This document shows positions 43,010 through 52,498 of a stretch of 64,000 bases of DNA, one piece after another. The notes beneath the pieces were generated by a model that saw only the letters and a program-made list of their open reading frames with translations, made no database searches and was not told where the DNA came from. The stretch is from Streptomyces sp. Tue 6430. Its GTDB lineage: Bacteria; Actinomycetota; Actinomycetes; Streptomycetales; Streptomycetaceae. Position 1 is the first letter of the stretch. Each line of letters begins with the position of its first letter. Both the position numbers and the translations under genes were made by a program. Location of the stretch: contig JAKGSH010000001.1 of NCBI GenBank assembly GCA_021568835.1, forward strand, positions 620,001 to 684,000. Reading direction: 5' to 3'.

Positions 43010-43441
43010 ATGCGGAACACCGCGCGCTGGGCAGCGACCCTCGGCCTCACGGCCACCGCAGTCTGCGGACCCCTCACCGGGTCCGCGCTCGCCGCCCCGG
43101 CCGCCCCGGCCTCGCTCTACGCCCCGTCGGCCCTGGTGCTGACCCTCGGGCACGGAGAGAGCGCCGCCGCCGTCAGCCCGGCCCGTGCCGTCACCCTCAC
43201 CTGTGCGCCGGGCCCTTCGGGCAGCCACCCCGCCCCCGCTGCGGCCTGCGCCGAACTGCGGGCGGCGGGCGGCGACCTCGAGCTGCTGGCCGACCCGGGT
43301 GACGCCTGGTGCACCAGGCAGTACGACCCGGTGGTCGTCACGGTCGACGGCGTGTGGCAGGGCAAGCGCGTCTCCTATGAGCGCACCTTCTCCAACGAGT
43401 GCGTGAAGAACTCCTCCGGGAGTGCTCTCTTCGCGTTCTGA
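43010..43441 (+). CDS. Subtilisin-inhibitor-like (SSI) secreted protease inhibitor
   Basis: A 143-residue secreted inhibitor of serine proteases, a Streptomyces hallmark. The signal peptide is about 29 residues ([14 protein letters not shown], ending ALAA). The mature part has four Cys (65, 80, 101, 131) for two disulfides and the conserved [19 protein letters not shown]. The reactive-site loop is CTR-QYDP: P1 is Arg103, where SSI itself has Met, predicting inhibition of trypsin-like proteases as well. ATG 43010 is preferred over 43001 because GGAAGG has correct spacing to it. Confidence 0.92.
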   Translation: MRNTARWAATLGLTATAVCGPLTGSALAAPAAPASLYAPSALVLTLGHGESAAAVSPARAVTLTCAPGPSGSHPAPAAACAELRAAGGDLELLADPGDAWCTRQYDPVVVTVDGVWQGKRVSYERTFSNECVKNSSGSALFAF

Positions 43442-43623
43442 GACCGGGGTCGCGTGGCTCCGTGGGCAACGAGAACGGCTCGTGACGTGGGGAGTGCGAG
43501 CCACTGACACGGACAACCACGGCGATCCCGCGACCAGGGGCCGGCCGGGCGGAGTGGGGCCGCCCGCCGGCCCTGGCACATGCGCGCACGACGCCTCGCG
43601 GAGCGGAGCGGACCGGCCGGTCC

Positions 43624-43665
43624 CGGCCGGATCAGGCCCGGTCGCGGCCGGATCAGGCCCGGTCG
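43624..43665. repeat. Perfect 21-bp tandem duplication at the CDGSH gene end
   Basis: CGGCCGGATCAGGCCCGGTC plus G occurs twice in tandem. One copy contains the stop codon (43653-43655) of the CDGSH gene, so the 3' end of that gene is duplicated in the short convergent spacer to the SSI gene. Confidence 0.85.
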
Positions 43666-43850
43666 CGGTGACTCGTGTCGCACCACGGATAGCGGCGGCT
43701 GCGCCGGCAGGTGCACAGGGCCACCCGGAAGCGGTCGGAGACGACGGTGGAGCCGTCCTCCAGCTCCACCTCGACGGGCCCCTCGACGAGCAGGGGCCCC
43801 TTGCGCTGCACACTGAGCCGGCGCGGCCGCTCAGCGGGGGAGTTCGGCAC
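43653..43850 (-). CDS. CDGSH-type iron-sulfur protein
   Basis: A 65-residue small protein carrying the CDGSH [2Fe-2S] motif: VALCTCRRSRRYPWCDTSH has three Cys and one His in the CxC...C...H pattern (about residues 46-60), with DTSH in place of DGSH. These proteins bind a labile redox cluster. It starts at GTG 43850, 20 bases inside the end of the methyltransferase gene, showing translational coupling. It is the third gene of a unit with a HemK-like methyltransferase and a haem-oxygenase-like protein. Confidence 0.82.
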   Translation of the reverse strand: MPNSPAERPRRLSVQRKGPLLVEGPVEVELEDGSTVVSDRFRVALCTCRRSRRYPWCDTSHRDRA

Positions 43851-44484
43851 GGACGACCACCAGTTCCTCGTTGTTCTCGTCACCGGACAGCAGGCCCCGC
43901 CGCCGCAGCCACTCCTCCCGGGAGCGCAGGACCGGCCCGAACGGAATGCGTCGCCTGCGGGTCACGGACGCCTTCAGGTCCGCCGCGCGCAGATGCCGGA
44001 CGGTCCGGTCCGGATCGCTCAGCGCGGAGTGCACCATCAGCAGCACCCCGCCCGGCCGCAGCAGTCCCGGCGCCTCGCGGCAGATCCGGTCCAGCACCAG
44101 CCGGCCGTCGCCGCCCGCGTCCCAGGCGCGGGCCGGTCCGCGCGGCGCACGGCCGCCGGTCGGAGCGGGTACGTACGGCGGATTGGCGAGGACCAGGTCG
44201 AAGGTCCGCCCCCGCACCGGTTCGAAGAGGTTCCCGCGCAGCACGCGCACCGGCAGCCCGGCCCGCCGCGCGTTCCAGCGGGCGGCGTACACCGCTCGCC
44301 GGGACACGTCGACGGCGGTCACGCGGGTCCCGAGCCGCGCGGCCTCCAGGGCCAGCGCACCGGAACCGGTGCCGACGTCGAGCACGTCCGAGCCCGGCGG
44401 CAGAGGTTCTTCGGACAGCGCCCCGGCCAGCAGGTCGGTGTCCTCCTGAGGGGCGTACACGCCCGGAAGTACCAGCGGATTCAC
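43831..44484 (-). CDS. HemK2/MTQ2-family protein methyltransferase
   Basis: A 217-residue SAM-dependent methyltransferase of the HemK/PrmC branch, which methylates Gln (or other residues) in release factors and other proteins. The SAM loop is LDVGTGSGALALEAA (about residues 38-52), then VTAVDVSRRAVYAARWNA, and the catalytic NPPY motif is in LVLANPPYVPAP near residue 107. No N-terminal substrate-binding domain is present, which fits the HemK2/MTQ2 subgroup. GTG 44484 is the likely start, 21 bases after the haem-oxygenase-like gene. Confidence 0.85.
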   Translation of the reverse strand: MNPLVLPGVYAPQEDTDLLAGALSEEPLPPGSDVLDVGTGSGALALEAARLGTRVTAVDVSRRAVYAARWNARRAGLPVRVLRGNLFEPVRGRTFDLVLANPPYVPAPTGGRAPRGPARAWDAGGDGRLVLDRICREAPGLLRPGGVLLMVHSALSDPDRTVRHLRAADLKASVTRRRRIPFGPVLRSREEWLRRRGLLSGDENNEELVVVRAELPR

Positions 44485-44505
44485 GCCCGCCGAGTACCCC
44501 GGCAA

Positions 44506-45513
44506 TCAAGAAACATGAGCCGTTTCGGACGGGAGGGGGGTGCGCAGCGAGGAACGGCCGGCGCGCCAGGAGGCGAGCAGCCGTGCGGCCAGCCGGTCCT
44601 CCAGCAAGGTGGTCACGCCGACGCCGAACGCCACGTCGGCGGCGAGCTGCGGCTCCTCCTCGAGCAGCCCGCCGATCACGTCGTGCCGTACGACCTGCTC
44701 GTGGACCGCGTCGGCCTCGACGTGCTCGTCGTAGAAGTGCTCGGCGGCCGGGCCGGCGTCCGCGCGGCGCATCGCCTCCGCGAGCCGCCGGGAACCCGGC
44801 GAGGAGGTGATCTCCACCGTCGCGAAGTGACCGACCAGCGCACCGCGCAGAGAACGGTGCAGGCCGAGCAGCGACATGACGTTCACCGTGGCCAGCGTCT
44901 CGGCGCACGCGGCGTCCAGGTAGCGGCCGTACGCGGTGTCCAGGCCGAGGTCCGTCATCAGGTCCGCGAACAGCCGCGCGTGCACCCGGTCGGGGCGGCC
45001 GCCGCCGTACTCGTCGAACTCCACCGCCGCCATCCCCGCCTTGGCGCGCCCCCACAGCCTCGGCAGCACCCAGGCGTGCGGGTCGGCCTCCTTGAGGTGG
45101 TAGAGGGAACGCTGGGCCGCGTACTCGCGCAGCTGCCACAACTCCCCCTCGTCGCGCAGGAAGTGGGAGACCCCGCCGCCGTCCACCGGCTCGACGAGCA
45201 GTTCCGCGACCGCGTCCTCGACGCTGTCGTGGACCGGCGTGTCGGCGCGCAGGGCGGTCAGGAAGCGGTCCTCGAGCGCGGCGCGCAGCCGCAGCAGGCC
45301 GGGATCCCACTCCAGGTCGGCGTCCACCCCGGCGAAGCCGCGGTAGTGCAGCTCGTAGCAGAGGTAGAGGGCCAGCTGGAGGTCGTCACCGTACGCGGGC
45401 GCGGCCGCCGCCGCGTCGGCGGGCGGCAGGGGGCCCGCACCCAGCAGGTACTCCCGGACAGCCGTGGAGAGGGGGCCGCGGGCGGCGGGCAGCCGTGGTC
45501 CTTCGTGTGCCAT
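44506..45513 (-). CDS. Haem-oxygenase-like iron-containing redox enzyme
   Basis: A 335-residue all-helical protein of the haem-oxygenase-like diiron group (iron-containing redox enzyme family). The conserved N-terminal LYLCYELHYRGFAGVD and the C-terminal HFYDEHVEADAVHEQVVRHD (helix with Glu/His ligands, about residues 262-281) are typical. Members use a diiron centre for oxidative chemistry on varied small molecules. ATG 45513 (MAHEGPRLPA). It heads a three-gene unit with the methyltransferase and CDGSH protein, a grouping that suggests shared redox or metal-cofactor function. Confidence 0.82.
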   Translation of the reverse strand: MAHEGPRLPAARGPLSTAVREYLLGAGPLPPADAAAAAPAYGDDLQLALYLCYELHYRGFAGVDADLEWDPGLLRLRAALEDRFLTALRADTPVHDSVEDAVAELLVEPVDGGGVSHFLRDEGELWQLREYAAQRSLYHLKEADPHAWVLPRLWGRAKAGMAAVEFDEYGGGRPDRVHARLFADLMTDLGLDTAYGRYLDAACAETLATVNVMSLLGLHRSLRGALVGHFATVEITSSPGSRRLAEAMRRADAGPAAEHFYDEHVEADAVHEQVVRHDVIGGLLEEEPQLAADVAFGVGVTTLLEDRLAARLLASWRAGRSSLRTPLPSETAHVS

Positions 45514-46035
45514 GGGCGCCGGGTACCCTCCTGGCCGCCGGTCATCCGCCCGGGTCGACCGGGCCCGCGGGGTACCCGGCACCGTCATGAAGGCACTCGT
45601 GGTCAACCGCACGCTCAAGAGGTCGCCCCTGGCCGGGGTGGTTCGGGCACTCGCCGAACGGCCACTGGAGGCACCGCCCGGCCGAGCACCACGGCCGGGC
45701 CGGGCTCTGCTCGTCCGGCCGAGCCGTCGAGCCGGTCCCTCGAGTCGGCCGAGACGATTTCCGCGGGCCGATTCGGCCGGGTCAGTGCGCCGGGCCGAGC
45801 CGGTCGGGCCGAGCCGGGTGGGCGAGCCTGCTCGGCCGGGTCGCGGGACCGAGGTCGCCGGGCGGGCCGGCCGGTCGAGCCCGCCCGGCTGCGCCGCCCG
45901 GTCCATCCCCTCGGGCCGGGCCGGGCTCGCCGTGCTGGGCCCGTCGGGCCGGGCACGGCGGCCGAGCCGTCCTGCCGGCTTCCTCCGGGGCGTCGTCCAG
46001 CGGCTCTCGGCCGGGCGGCTCCGGCCCGGCGGCCG
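45514..46035. other. Gap: flavodoxin-gene stub followed by repetitive GC-rich DNA
   Basis: A 522-base gap. After the haem-oxygenase-like start region comes a 14-codon flavodoxin-like stub (45587-45628). From about 45660 to 46030 the DNA is a low-complexity series of GGCCGGGC / GGCCGAGCC words in both orientations that could form many overlapping hairpins. No gene is supported in it. Confidence 0.5.
45587..45628 (+). pseudogene. N-terminal stub of a flavodoxin-family (NADPH-FMN reductase) gene
   Basis: ATG 45587 opens MKALVVNRTLKRSP, which matches the first strand and phosphate loop of Streptomyces flavodoxin-family proteins (usual start MKALIVNCTLKRSPEPS). Similarity stops abruptly at this point and the frame continues in repetitive DNA, so the gene has been cut off after about 14 codons. 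Confidence 0.55.
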
Positions 46036-46262
46036 TCAGTCCCCCCGGGACTCCTCCTGGGCCCGGGTGTTCGGGGTGACGGCCTCGGAGGCCTCGCCGC
46101 GGCCGCGGCGGGTCGCCTGCTCCTCGTCGGTGCGGCGTTCGGCCTCCTCGATCTCCCGCATCACCTCTTCGAGCGCGGTCCGGGCGGGTCCCGCCGGTCC
46201 TTGCCGACGTCCCGCTCCTCGTGCTCGTGCCGGTCCCCGGGGTGCTTGGCGTCCTCTGACAT
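46036..46262 (-). pseudogene. Small charged hydrophilic protein, frameshifted
   Basis: The first part reads MSEDAKHPGDRHEHEERDV then GKDRR; the second part, one frame away, reads RTALEEVMREIEEAERRTD then EEQATRRGRGEASEAV and RAQEESRGD. One base is missing near 46195. Joined, it is about 75 residues, strongly charged, probably a helical or disordered small protein of the kind often found in Streptomyces. ATG 46262. It lies downstream of the Ppx/GppA gene on the same strand. Confidence 0.55.
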
Positions 46263-46340
46263 GGACGGTTCCCTTCCTCTCGTCCTCTCGTCCTCTCGAT
46301 GCCGGGTCTCCGCCGCCGCACGGCGCCCGGCCGGGTCCGG

Positions 46341-47348
46341 TCAGTTCGCGGCGGCCGCGACCCGCAGGGGCACCGGCTGTGCGGGCGCCGACTCCTCGGA
46401 GAGCCGGATCACCTCCGCCCACCAGGACGAGCCGTCCTCGATGTGCCGCAGCAGGACGCCCTCGCGGATCGCCCACGGGCAGACGGTGACCGTCCTCAGG
46501 CCGATCAGTTTCATCGCCGTGTGCCCGACCACCGCGCCGGCCAGGCTCTGCGCGGCGCGCGGCGCGGAGATGCCGGGCAGCTCGGCGCGGGCGGCGACCG
46601 GCAGCCGGGCCAGCCGGACCACCGCCTCGCCCAGGTCGGCGGAGTCCAGCGTGCGGGCGACGAACGGGCCGTGGCGGCCGGGCGGCGCCCCGCACAACCG
46701 GGCCAGCTGCTGGAACGTACGGGAGGTGACCACCGCGGTGCGCGGCCCCTCCCAGCGGATCCGGGCGGCCACGTCCCGGAGCTGGTGGCGGACCTTGCGG
46801 CGCAGCTCGCGCACCCGGTGCGGGGGCGGCGGGTCCTGGTCCGCGAAGAACTCGTGGGTCAGCCGTCCGGCCCCCAGCGGCAGCGACGCCACGAAGTCCG
46901 GCAGCCGGCCCCGCCCGAACGCCACCTCGAAGGAGCCGCCGCCGATGTCCATCAGCGCGAGCGGCCCCGCCCGCCAGCCCATCCAGCGCCGCGCCCCGAG
47001 GAACGTCAGCTCGGCCTCCACCTCGCCCGGCAGGGTGCACAGCGGGACACCGCTGCGCGCGGTGACCGTGCGCAGCACCTCCTGCCGGTTCGGGGCGTTG
47101 CGCACCATGGCGGTCGCGAAGGCCAGCGGGCTCGTCGCGCCCCAGCGGGCCGCCGTACGGTTCGCGGAGTCGACCGCGTCGACCAGGTGCGCGATCGCCT
47201 CGTCGGGTATGGGTTCACCCGGCCTGACCCGTTCGGACAGCCGCAGCCGCCACTTCGCCGTGTGCACCGGCAGCGGAACGCCGTCCTGCGCGTCCGCCAC
47301 CACCAGCCGCACGGCGTTGGATCCCACGTCCAGCACGCTGATTCTCAT
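46341..47348 (-). CDS. Ppx/GppA-family phosphatase
   Basis: A 335-residue protein of the exopolyphosphatase / guanosine pentaphosphate phosphohydrolase family (ASKHA fold), acting on polyphosphate or pppGpp. Motifs: RISVLDVGSNAVRLVVAD (phosphate-1 loop, residues 2-19), LALMDIGGGSFEVAFG (phosphate-2, about residue 140) and PWAIREGVLLRHIED at the C-terminus. The length fits the shorter actinobacterial Ppx1 type. ATG 47348. It lies 76 bases downstream of the peptide export operon on the same strand; a functional link is not evident. Confidence 0.88.
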   Translation of the reverse strand: MRISVLDVGSNAVRLVVADAQDGVPLPVHTAKWRLRLSERVRPGEPIPDEAIAHLVDAVDSANRTAARWGATSPLAFATAMVRNAPNRQEVLRTVTARSGVPLCTLPGEVEAELTFLGARRWMGWRAGPLALMDIGGGSFEVAFGRGRLPDFVASLPLGAGRLTHEFFADQDPPPPHRVRELRRKVRHQLRDVAARIRWEGPRTAVVTSRTFQQLARLCGAPPGRHGPFVARTLDSADLGEAVVRLARLPVAARAELPGISAPRAAQSLAGAVVGHTAMKLIGLRTVTVCPWAIREGVLLRHIEDGSSWWAEVIRLSEESAPAQPVPLRVAAAAN

Positions 47349-47424
47349 GGCGGGCGAGTACCCGGCGGAACCGCTCCCTACGTCACGCCGCGGCGGCCGA
47401 CTTCCTCACACGGGCGCCGCCGCC

Positions 47425-50277
47425 TCAGGCGAGCTGACGCCGCACCAGTTCGCGCAGCCGGCCGCCGGGGTCCGCGAGCAGCTGCGACGGCGGACCCTCC
47501 TCGACGACCTTGCCGTCCTCCATGACCACGATCCGGTCGGCGTCCAGCACCGTCGACAGACGGTGGGCGATGACGACGCGGGTGGCGTCGAGTCCCCGGG
47601 TGCTGTCGATGACCGTGCGCTGGGTCTCGTTGTCCAGGGCGCTGGTCGCCTCGTCGAGGAAGAGGATCCGCGGCCGCCGGATCAGCGCCTGGGCGATCAT
47701 CAGCCGCTGGCGCTGACCGCCCGAGACCGAGCCGCTGCCCGAGACGATCGTGTGCAGCCCCATCGGCATCTGCTCGATGTCCTCCGCGAGCCCCGCCATC
47801 GCCGCCGCCGCCATCGCCTCCTCGGGCGTGTACGACCCGGTGCCGCAGATGACGTCCAGGATCGAGCCGGTGAACGGCTGGGCGTGCTGGAGCACCACCC
47901 CGCACTGCCGGCGCACGGCCGACTGGTCGAGGGCCGCCAGGTCCTGCCCGTCGTACAGCACGCTGCCCGAGACCGGGCGGTCGAAGCCGATCAGCAGGCG
48001 CAGCAGGGTGGACTTGCCGCAGCCGCTGGGGCCGACGACCGCCACGAACTCGCCCGGCCGCACCGTGAAGGACACGTCGTCCAGGACCAGGGGGCCGTCG
48101 TCGGAGTAGCGGAACGACAGCCGGCGGGCCTCCACCGCGCCGGACAGCGGGCCCGGCCGGGCGCCGGCCGCCCGCACCTCCGGGGCGGCCTCCAGCACCG
48201 GCCGGATCTCCTCGAACAGCGGCAGCGCGGCCACCGCCGACACGAACGCGCCGGTCAGCGAGGTCACCGAGGTGAGGAGCATCGTCATCGACGTGAGGAA
48301 GGTGAGGAAGTCCGCCGCCGACAGCGCGCCGCGCGCCGGACCGGCCAGCAGCATGAACATCAGCAGCGAGCACAGCGGCAGGTGGACCGCGCCGAGCACC
48401 GTGCTCAGGTTCCTGATCCGGCCCAGCCGCTGCTGGAGTTCGCGGCTGCGGGCGAACTCGCCGGCCCAGGCGGCGTAGGCGTAGTTCTCGGCGGCCGCGA
48501 TCCGCAGCTTCGGCAGGCCCCGCAGGGTCTGGAACGCCTGGTTGTTCAGCTTGTTGGAGAGCGTGACCAGCCTGCGCTGCCAGCGCACCTGCCACAGCCC
48601 GAGCCCCAGGAACACGACGGCGACGACGCTGAGCATGCCGATCGCGGCCAGTGCCAGCGGGACGCTGTACCAAAGCAGCAGGCCCAGGTTCACGGCGCCG
48701 ACGGTGACGGACTGGACGACCGACGGGCCGAGGCCCGCCAGCAGCCTGCGGATCGCGCTGATCCCCATGGCCGCGCTCGCCAGCTCACCCGTGGAGCGCT
48801 CGGTGAAGAACCTCGTCGGCAGCCGCAGCAGCCTGTCCCACACGGCCGGCTGGAGCGTGGCCTCGACGCGGCCCTCCAGCCGCAGGATCGTCGTGTTCTG
48901 CAACAGCATGAACGCCGCCGCGACCACGCCGCCGACCAGCACGGCGAGGCAGGCCTGCTCGATCAGCCCCTGCTGGGCCCTCGGCACGTACTGGCCGAGC
49001 ACCTTGCCGGTGGCGACGGGCACCAGCGCGCCGACCGTCACCGTGACGAGCCCGCCGAGCAGCAGGTTCGCCAGGTCGCGGCCGGTGCCCCGCATGCTGA
49101 ACCGCAGCAGCCCCAGCGGGCCGAGCCGCCGCTCGGGCAGCGGGCGGTAGAACATGACGGCCCGCGGGGCGAACTCGGCCGCGTTGGCCTTCTCCACCGG
49201 TGTCTCGCGGCCGGTCGCGGGGTGGACGGCGACGTAACCGCCGCGCCGCCACAGCAGGGCGACCGGCGCCCCCGACAGTGCCCGGTGGCCGACCAGCGGG
49301 CCGACGTCGTCGCGCCACCAGCGCCGGTCCAGCCGCACGGCCCGGGTGCGTACGCGGGAGGCGAGCGCGATCCGCTCGACCGGGTCGAGGCGGTCGTCGC
49401 CGGCGCCCGTGCGGGCCGGTTCCACCAGGGCGATGCCGGCCGCCCGCGCGACCAGCCGGCAGGCGGCGAACGTGGCGTCCGCGTCGGCGGCCGTCGCGCG
49501 CGGCCCCGCCTTCTCGCCGATCGACGCCAGCAGGGTCCGGTCGGCCTGCGCGCGCACCGCCTCACCGGCCCTGATGCCGGCCGCCGTGCGGGTCTCGTGG
49601 ATGTGCTCCAGCTGCTCGATCCAGCGGTCCAGGGCGGTCAGCAGGCGGTACTGCTGGTCGACCACGGACTGCCACAGGGCCGGGTCCATCAGCAGGTCGG
49701 CGGCGGCCTCCGCCCCGTACAGCGAGCCGTACCGGACACTGCCGGGCGGCACCTGCATCCAGAACACCTCGTCGTCGTCCCGGGTGCCCGCGCGCGTCCG
49801 CGCGACGGCGCCCCCGTCCTCCCCGGCCCGCCCGTCGGCCGTCGGCGCCTGGAAGAGGACGGCCAGTCCGCGGCCGACGCCGAGGGCGAGGGCGTACTCC
49901 AGGGGGCTCGACGCGGGCGGTACGTGCAGGGGGTTGCCGTACTCGTCACAGGACCAGGTCCGGGTGCTCGCGGGCTGGTACAGCTCCCGCAGGGCGATCC
50001 GGTGGACCACGCAGTCGCGCAGCGGGCGGGCCACCAGGGTGTGCCGGGGGCCGGCGACCGGACCGAGCAGCAGTGCGCCCGCCTCCAGCCGGCCCAGGTG
50101 GTGCCAGTGGCCCTGCTGCTCGGCGTCCACCGCGAACAGGTCCAGCGCGCCGGCGGCGACCAGCCACAGCACCTGCGGACCCTCCAGGCCGAGCCGGCCG
50201 GTCCCGGCGCAGTCCACCCGCGTGCCCGTGTGCCCCAGCGCCGACAGGACGACGTCGCCCTCGGATACGGCCGTCAT
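47425..50277 (-). CDS. NHLP-type bacteriocin export ABC transporter, second subunit (no peptidase)
   Basis: A 950-residue exporter subunit of the kind called NHLM_micro_ABC2. The N-terminal 300 residues are a soluble extension that begins with a cyclic-nucleotide-binding-like beta fold ([18 protein letters not shown]) and has no C39 peptidase. An ABC membrane domain follows (about 390-660), then an ATPase with Walker [12 protein letters not shown], signature [15 protein letters not shown] and Walker [14 protein letters not shown]. It starts one base after the stop of the peptidase-bearing subunit (TGAGATG), so the two form a heterodimer made together. Confidence 0.88.
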   Translation of the reverse strand: MTAVSEGDVVLSALGHTGTRVDCAGTGRLGLEGPQVLWLVAAGALDLFAVDAEQQGHWHHLGRLEAGALLLGPVAGPRHTLVARPLRDCVVHRIALRELYQPASTRTWSCDEYGNPLHVPPASSPLEYALALGVGRGLAVLFQAPTADGRAGEDGGAVARTRAGTRDDDEVFWMQVPPGSVRYGSLYGAEAAADLLMDPALWQSVVDQQYRLLTALDRWIEQLEHIHETRTAAGIRAGEAVRAQADRTLLASIGEKAGPRATAADADATFAACRLVARAAGIALVEPARTGAGDDRLDPVERIALASRVRTRAVRLDRRWWRDDVGPLVGHRALSGAPVALLWRRGGYVAVHPATGRETPVEKANAAEFAPRAVMFYRPLPERRLGPLGLLRFSMRGTGRDLANLLLGGLVTVTVGALVPVATGKVLGQYVPRAQQGLIEQACLAVLVGGVVAAAFMLLQNTTILRLEGRVEATLQPAVWDRLLRLPTRFFTERSTGELASAAMGISAIRRLLAGLGPSVVQSVTVGAVNLGLLLWYSVPLALAAIGMLSVVAVVFLGLGLWQVRWQRRLVTLSNKLNNQAFQTLRGLPKLRIAAAENYAYAAWAGEFARSRELQQRLGRIRNLSTVLGAVHLPLCSLLMFMLLAGPARGALSAADFLTFLTSMTMLLTSVTSLTGAFVSAVAALPLFEEIRPVLEAAPEVRAAGARPGPLSGAVEARRLSFRYSDDGPLVLDDVSFTVRPGEFVAVVGPSGCGKSTLLRLLIGFDRPVSGSVLYDGQDLAALDQSAVRRQCGVVLQHAQPFTGSILDVICGTGSYTPEEAMAAAAMAGLAEDIEQMPMGLHTIVSGSGSVSGGQRQRLMIAQALIRRPRILFLDEATSALDNETQRTVIDSTRGLDATRVVIAHRLSTVLDADRIVVMEDGKVVEEGPPSQLLADPGGRLRELVRRQLA

Positions 50278-50278
50278 C

Positions 50279-52498
50279 TCATCGCTCCCTGGCCAGTGCC
50301 GCGTACGCCCCGCCGCGGGCGAGGAGGTCCTCGTGCCGTCCGCGCTCCACGACCGTGCCGTGCGCGAGGACGACGATCTCGTCGCTGTCGCGGACCGTGC
50401 TGAGCCGGTGGGCGATCACCACGCAGGCGCAGCCGCGCCGGCGCAGGTTGTCCATGACGACCTGCTCGGTCTCCGCGTCCAGCGCGCTGGTCACCTCGTC
50501 CAGCACCAGGATGCTGGGCCGGCGCACCAACGCCCGTGCGATCTCCAGGCGTTGGCGCTGCCCGCCGGAGAAGTTGCGGCCGTCCTGCTCGACCCGGCCG
50601 TGGATGCCGCCGGGCCGCCGCACGACGACGTCGTACAGGGCGGCGTCCCGCAGCGCCTCCACCACCGCGTCGTCGGGGATCGAGGGGTCCCACAGCGCCA
50701 CGTTGTCGCGGACCGTGCCCTCGAAGAGGAACACCTCCTGGTCGACGAAGGAGACCGAGGCGGCGAGCGCCCCGCGCGGGATGTCCTCCAGGCGCTGCCC
50801 GTCGATGCGGATCACGCCCTCCCACGGCGCGTACAGCCCCGAGATCAGCCGGGACACCGTCGACTTGCCGCTGCCCGAGCCGCCCACGAGCGCCACCTGC
50901 TGCCCCGGCCCGACGCTCAGGTCGAAGCCGGTCAGCAGCGGCTCGTCCAGCGGGCTGTAGCCGAAGCCGACGTTCTCCAGCTCGACGTGGCCGTGCAGCC
51001 GGCGGGTGGAGTCGCCGCCGGAGCGGCGGTCGTAGAGCGGGTCGGCCCGGAAGTTCTCCACGTCCTTCAGCCGGGCCACGTCCGCCGCGAAGTCCTGGAG
51101 GCGTCCCGCCACGCCGTTGAGGCGGGTCAGGGGAGCGCTGAAGCGGGCGACCAGCGACTGGAAGGCGACCAGCAGGCCCACCGAGACGGCGCCCTCGATC
51201 GCCCGCATCCCGCCGATCCACAGGATCAGCGCGCTGTTGACGGTCGCGAGCGTCGGCGCGACCACGCCCAGCCAGGCGCTCGGCACGCCGAGCCGCTGCT
51301 GCTCCTCCAGCGTGGTGGCGTGCTGCCCCGCCCACTTGCGGAAGTAGCCGTCCTCACCGCCGGTTGCCTTCATGGTCTCGATCAACTGGAGCCCGGTGTA
51401 AGCGGTGTTGGTCAGCCGCGCGTTGTCCGCGCGCAGCTTCGCCGTGCGCGTCGCACGGAGCCGGATCACCACCCGCATGGCGACCAGGTTCAGCAGGGCC
51501 ACGCCGACGCCGACGAACGTCAGCTCGGGGTCGTAGGTGTAGAGCAGGACCGCGTACAGGACGACGACCACCGCGTCCACGCCCGCCGACGCGAGGTCGC
51601 GGGCCAGGGTCTCGGCCACCGCGTCGTTCGACTGGAGGCGCTGCACCAGGTCGGCCGGGCTGCGCTGGGAGAAGAAGGTGACCGGCAGCCGCAGCAGATG
51701 GCGCAGGAAGCGGGCGCTGGACAGGGTCGAGGAGACGATCCGGCCGTGGTGCAGGTTGGCCTGTTGGAGCCAGGTCAGCGCGAGGGTGAGCAGCACGCAC
51801 ACGCCCATGGAGGCGAACAGCACCTCCAGCAGCGAGGTCTGACCGCCGATCAGGAACGTGTCGATCCAGGTCCGGCTCAACGCCGGGACGGCCGCGCCCA
51901 CGGCGACCAGCAGCAGGCTCGCCAGCACGGCGGCCGGCAGGGTGCCCGCGGTGCCGCGCAGCCGGGCCGGCATCGCGCCCAGCACGCCCGGTCTGCGCCC
52001 GCCGCGCTCGAAGTTCCCGCCGGGCTCCAGCACCAGGACCACACCGGTGAAGCTGCCGTCGAAGTCCTCCATCGGCACGAACCGGCGGCCCTTGCCGGGG
52101 TCGTTGACGAAGACGCCCCGGCGGCCGAAGCGGCGGCCCAGGCCCTCGTAGACGACGTAGTGGTTGAACTCCCAGAAGAGGATCGCGGGCGCCCGCACCT
52201 CGGCGAGAGCCGCCAGGTCCATCTGCATGCCTTTGGCGGTGAGGCCGTAACCGCGGGCCGCCTTCAGCAGGTTGCTCGCGCGTGAGCCGTCCCGCGACAC
52301 CCCGCACGCGATGCGCAGCTCCTCCAGCGGGACGTGCCGGCCGTAGTGGCCGAGGACCATGGCGAGGGAGGCGGCACCGCACTCCACGGCCTCCATCTGG
52401 AGCACGGTGGGGGTGCGGACGGTCTTCGCCCGGCCGGTGGGGACCGGCCGCCGGGGCGGCGCGGCCCGCCGTCTGCCGCGGGTGCCGGTCGCGGTCAT
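50279..52498 (-). CDS. NHLP-type bacteriocin export ABC transporter with C39 leader peptidase
   Basis: A 739-residue peptidase-containing ABC exporter (NHLM_micro_ABC1 type). The N-terminal C39 domain has a complete triad: Cys40 in LQMEAVECGAASLAM, His113 in EFNHYVVYEG, and Asp133 in FVNDPGKGRR. It should cut leaders after Gly-Gly. A six-helix ABC membrane domain (about 170-470) and an ATPase follow (Walker A GGSGSGKST, signature [15 protein letters not shown], Walker B ILVLDEVTSALD). ATG 52498 overlaps the TGA of the HlyD-like gene. Its likely substrate is the Gly-Gly peptide encoded at 53446-53661. Confidence 0.92.
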   Translation of the reverse strand: MTATGTRGRRRAAPPRRPVPTGRAKTVRTPTVLQMEAVECGAASLAMVLGHYGRHVPLEELRIACGVSRDGSRASNLLKAARGYGLTAKGMQMDLAALAEVRAPAILFWEFNHYVVYEGLGRRFGRRGVFVNDPGKGRRFVPMEDFDGSFTGVVLVLEPGGNFERGGRRPGVLGAMPARLRGTAGTLPAAVLASLLLVAVGAAVPALSRTWIDTFLIGGQTSLLEVLFASMGVCVLLTLALTWLQQANLHHGRIVSSTLSSARFLRHLLRLPVTFFSQRSPADLVQRLQSNDAVAETLARDLASAGVDAVVVVLYAVLLYTYDPELTFVGVGVALLNLVAMRVVIRLRATRTAKLRADNARLTNTAYTGLQLIETMKATGGEDGYFRKWAGQHATTLEEQQRLGVPSAWLGVVAPTLATVNSALILWIGGMRAIEGAVSVGLLVAFQSLVARFSAPLTRLNGVAGRLQDFAADVARLKDVENFRADPLYDRRSGGDSTRRLHGHVELENVGFGYSPLDEPLLTGFDLSVGPGQQVALVGGSGSGKSTVSRLISGLYAPWEGVIRIDGQRLEDIPRGALAASVSFVDQEVFLFEGTVRDNVALWDPSIPDDAVVEALRDAALYDVVVRRPGGIHGRVEQDGRNFSGGQRQRLEIARALVRRPSILVLDEVTSALDAETEQVVMDNLRRRGCACVVIAHRLSTVRDSDEIVVLAHGTVVERGRHEDLLARGGAYAALARER

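Noticed and set aside
42910..43302. Alternative plus-strand frame starting before the SSI gene
   Set aside because: It overlaps the SSI gene in another frame, whose Cys pattern and conserved [11 protein letters not shown] segment are decisive.
45660..46030. CRISPR-like array suspected from repeated GGCCGGGC words
   Set aside because: Units are irregular in length and orientation with no constant repeat/spacer spacing and no cas genes.
43711..50403. Plus-strand reading frame of more than 2,200 codons
   Set aside because: It runs antisense through six genes with clear motifs on the minus strand; its composition (Gln/Arg/Pro/Gly) is typical of a GC-driven shadow frame, not a giant protein.
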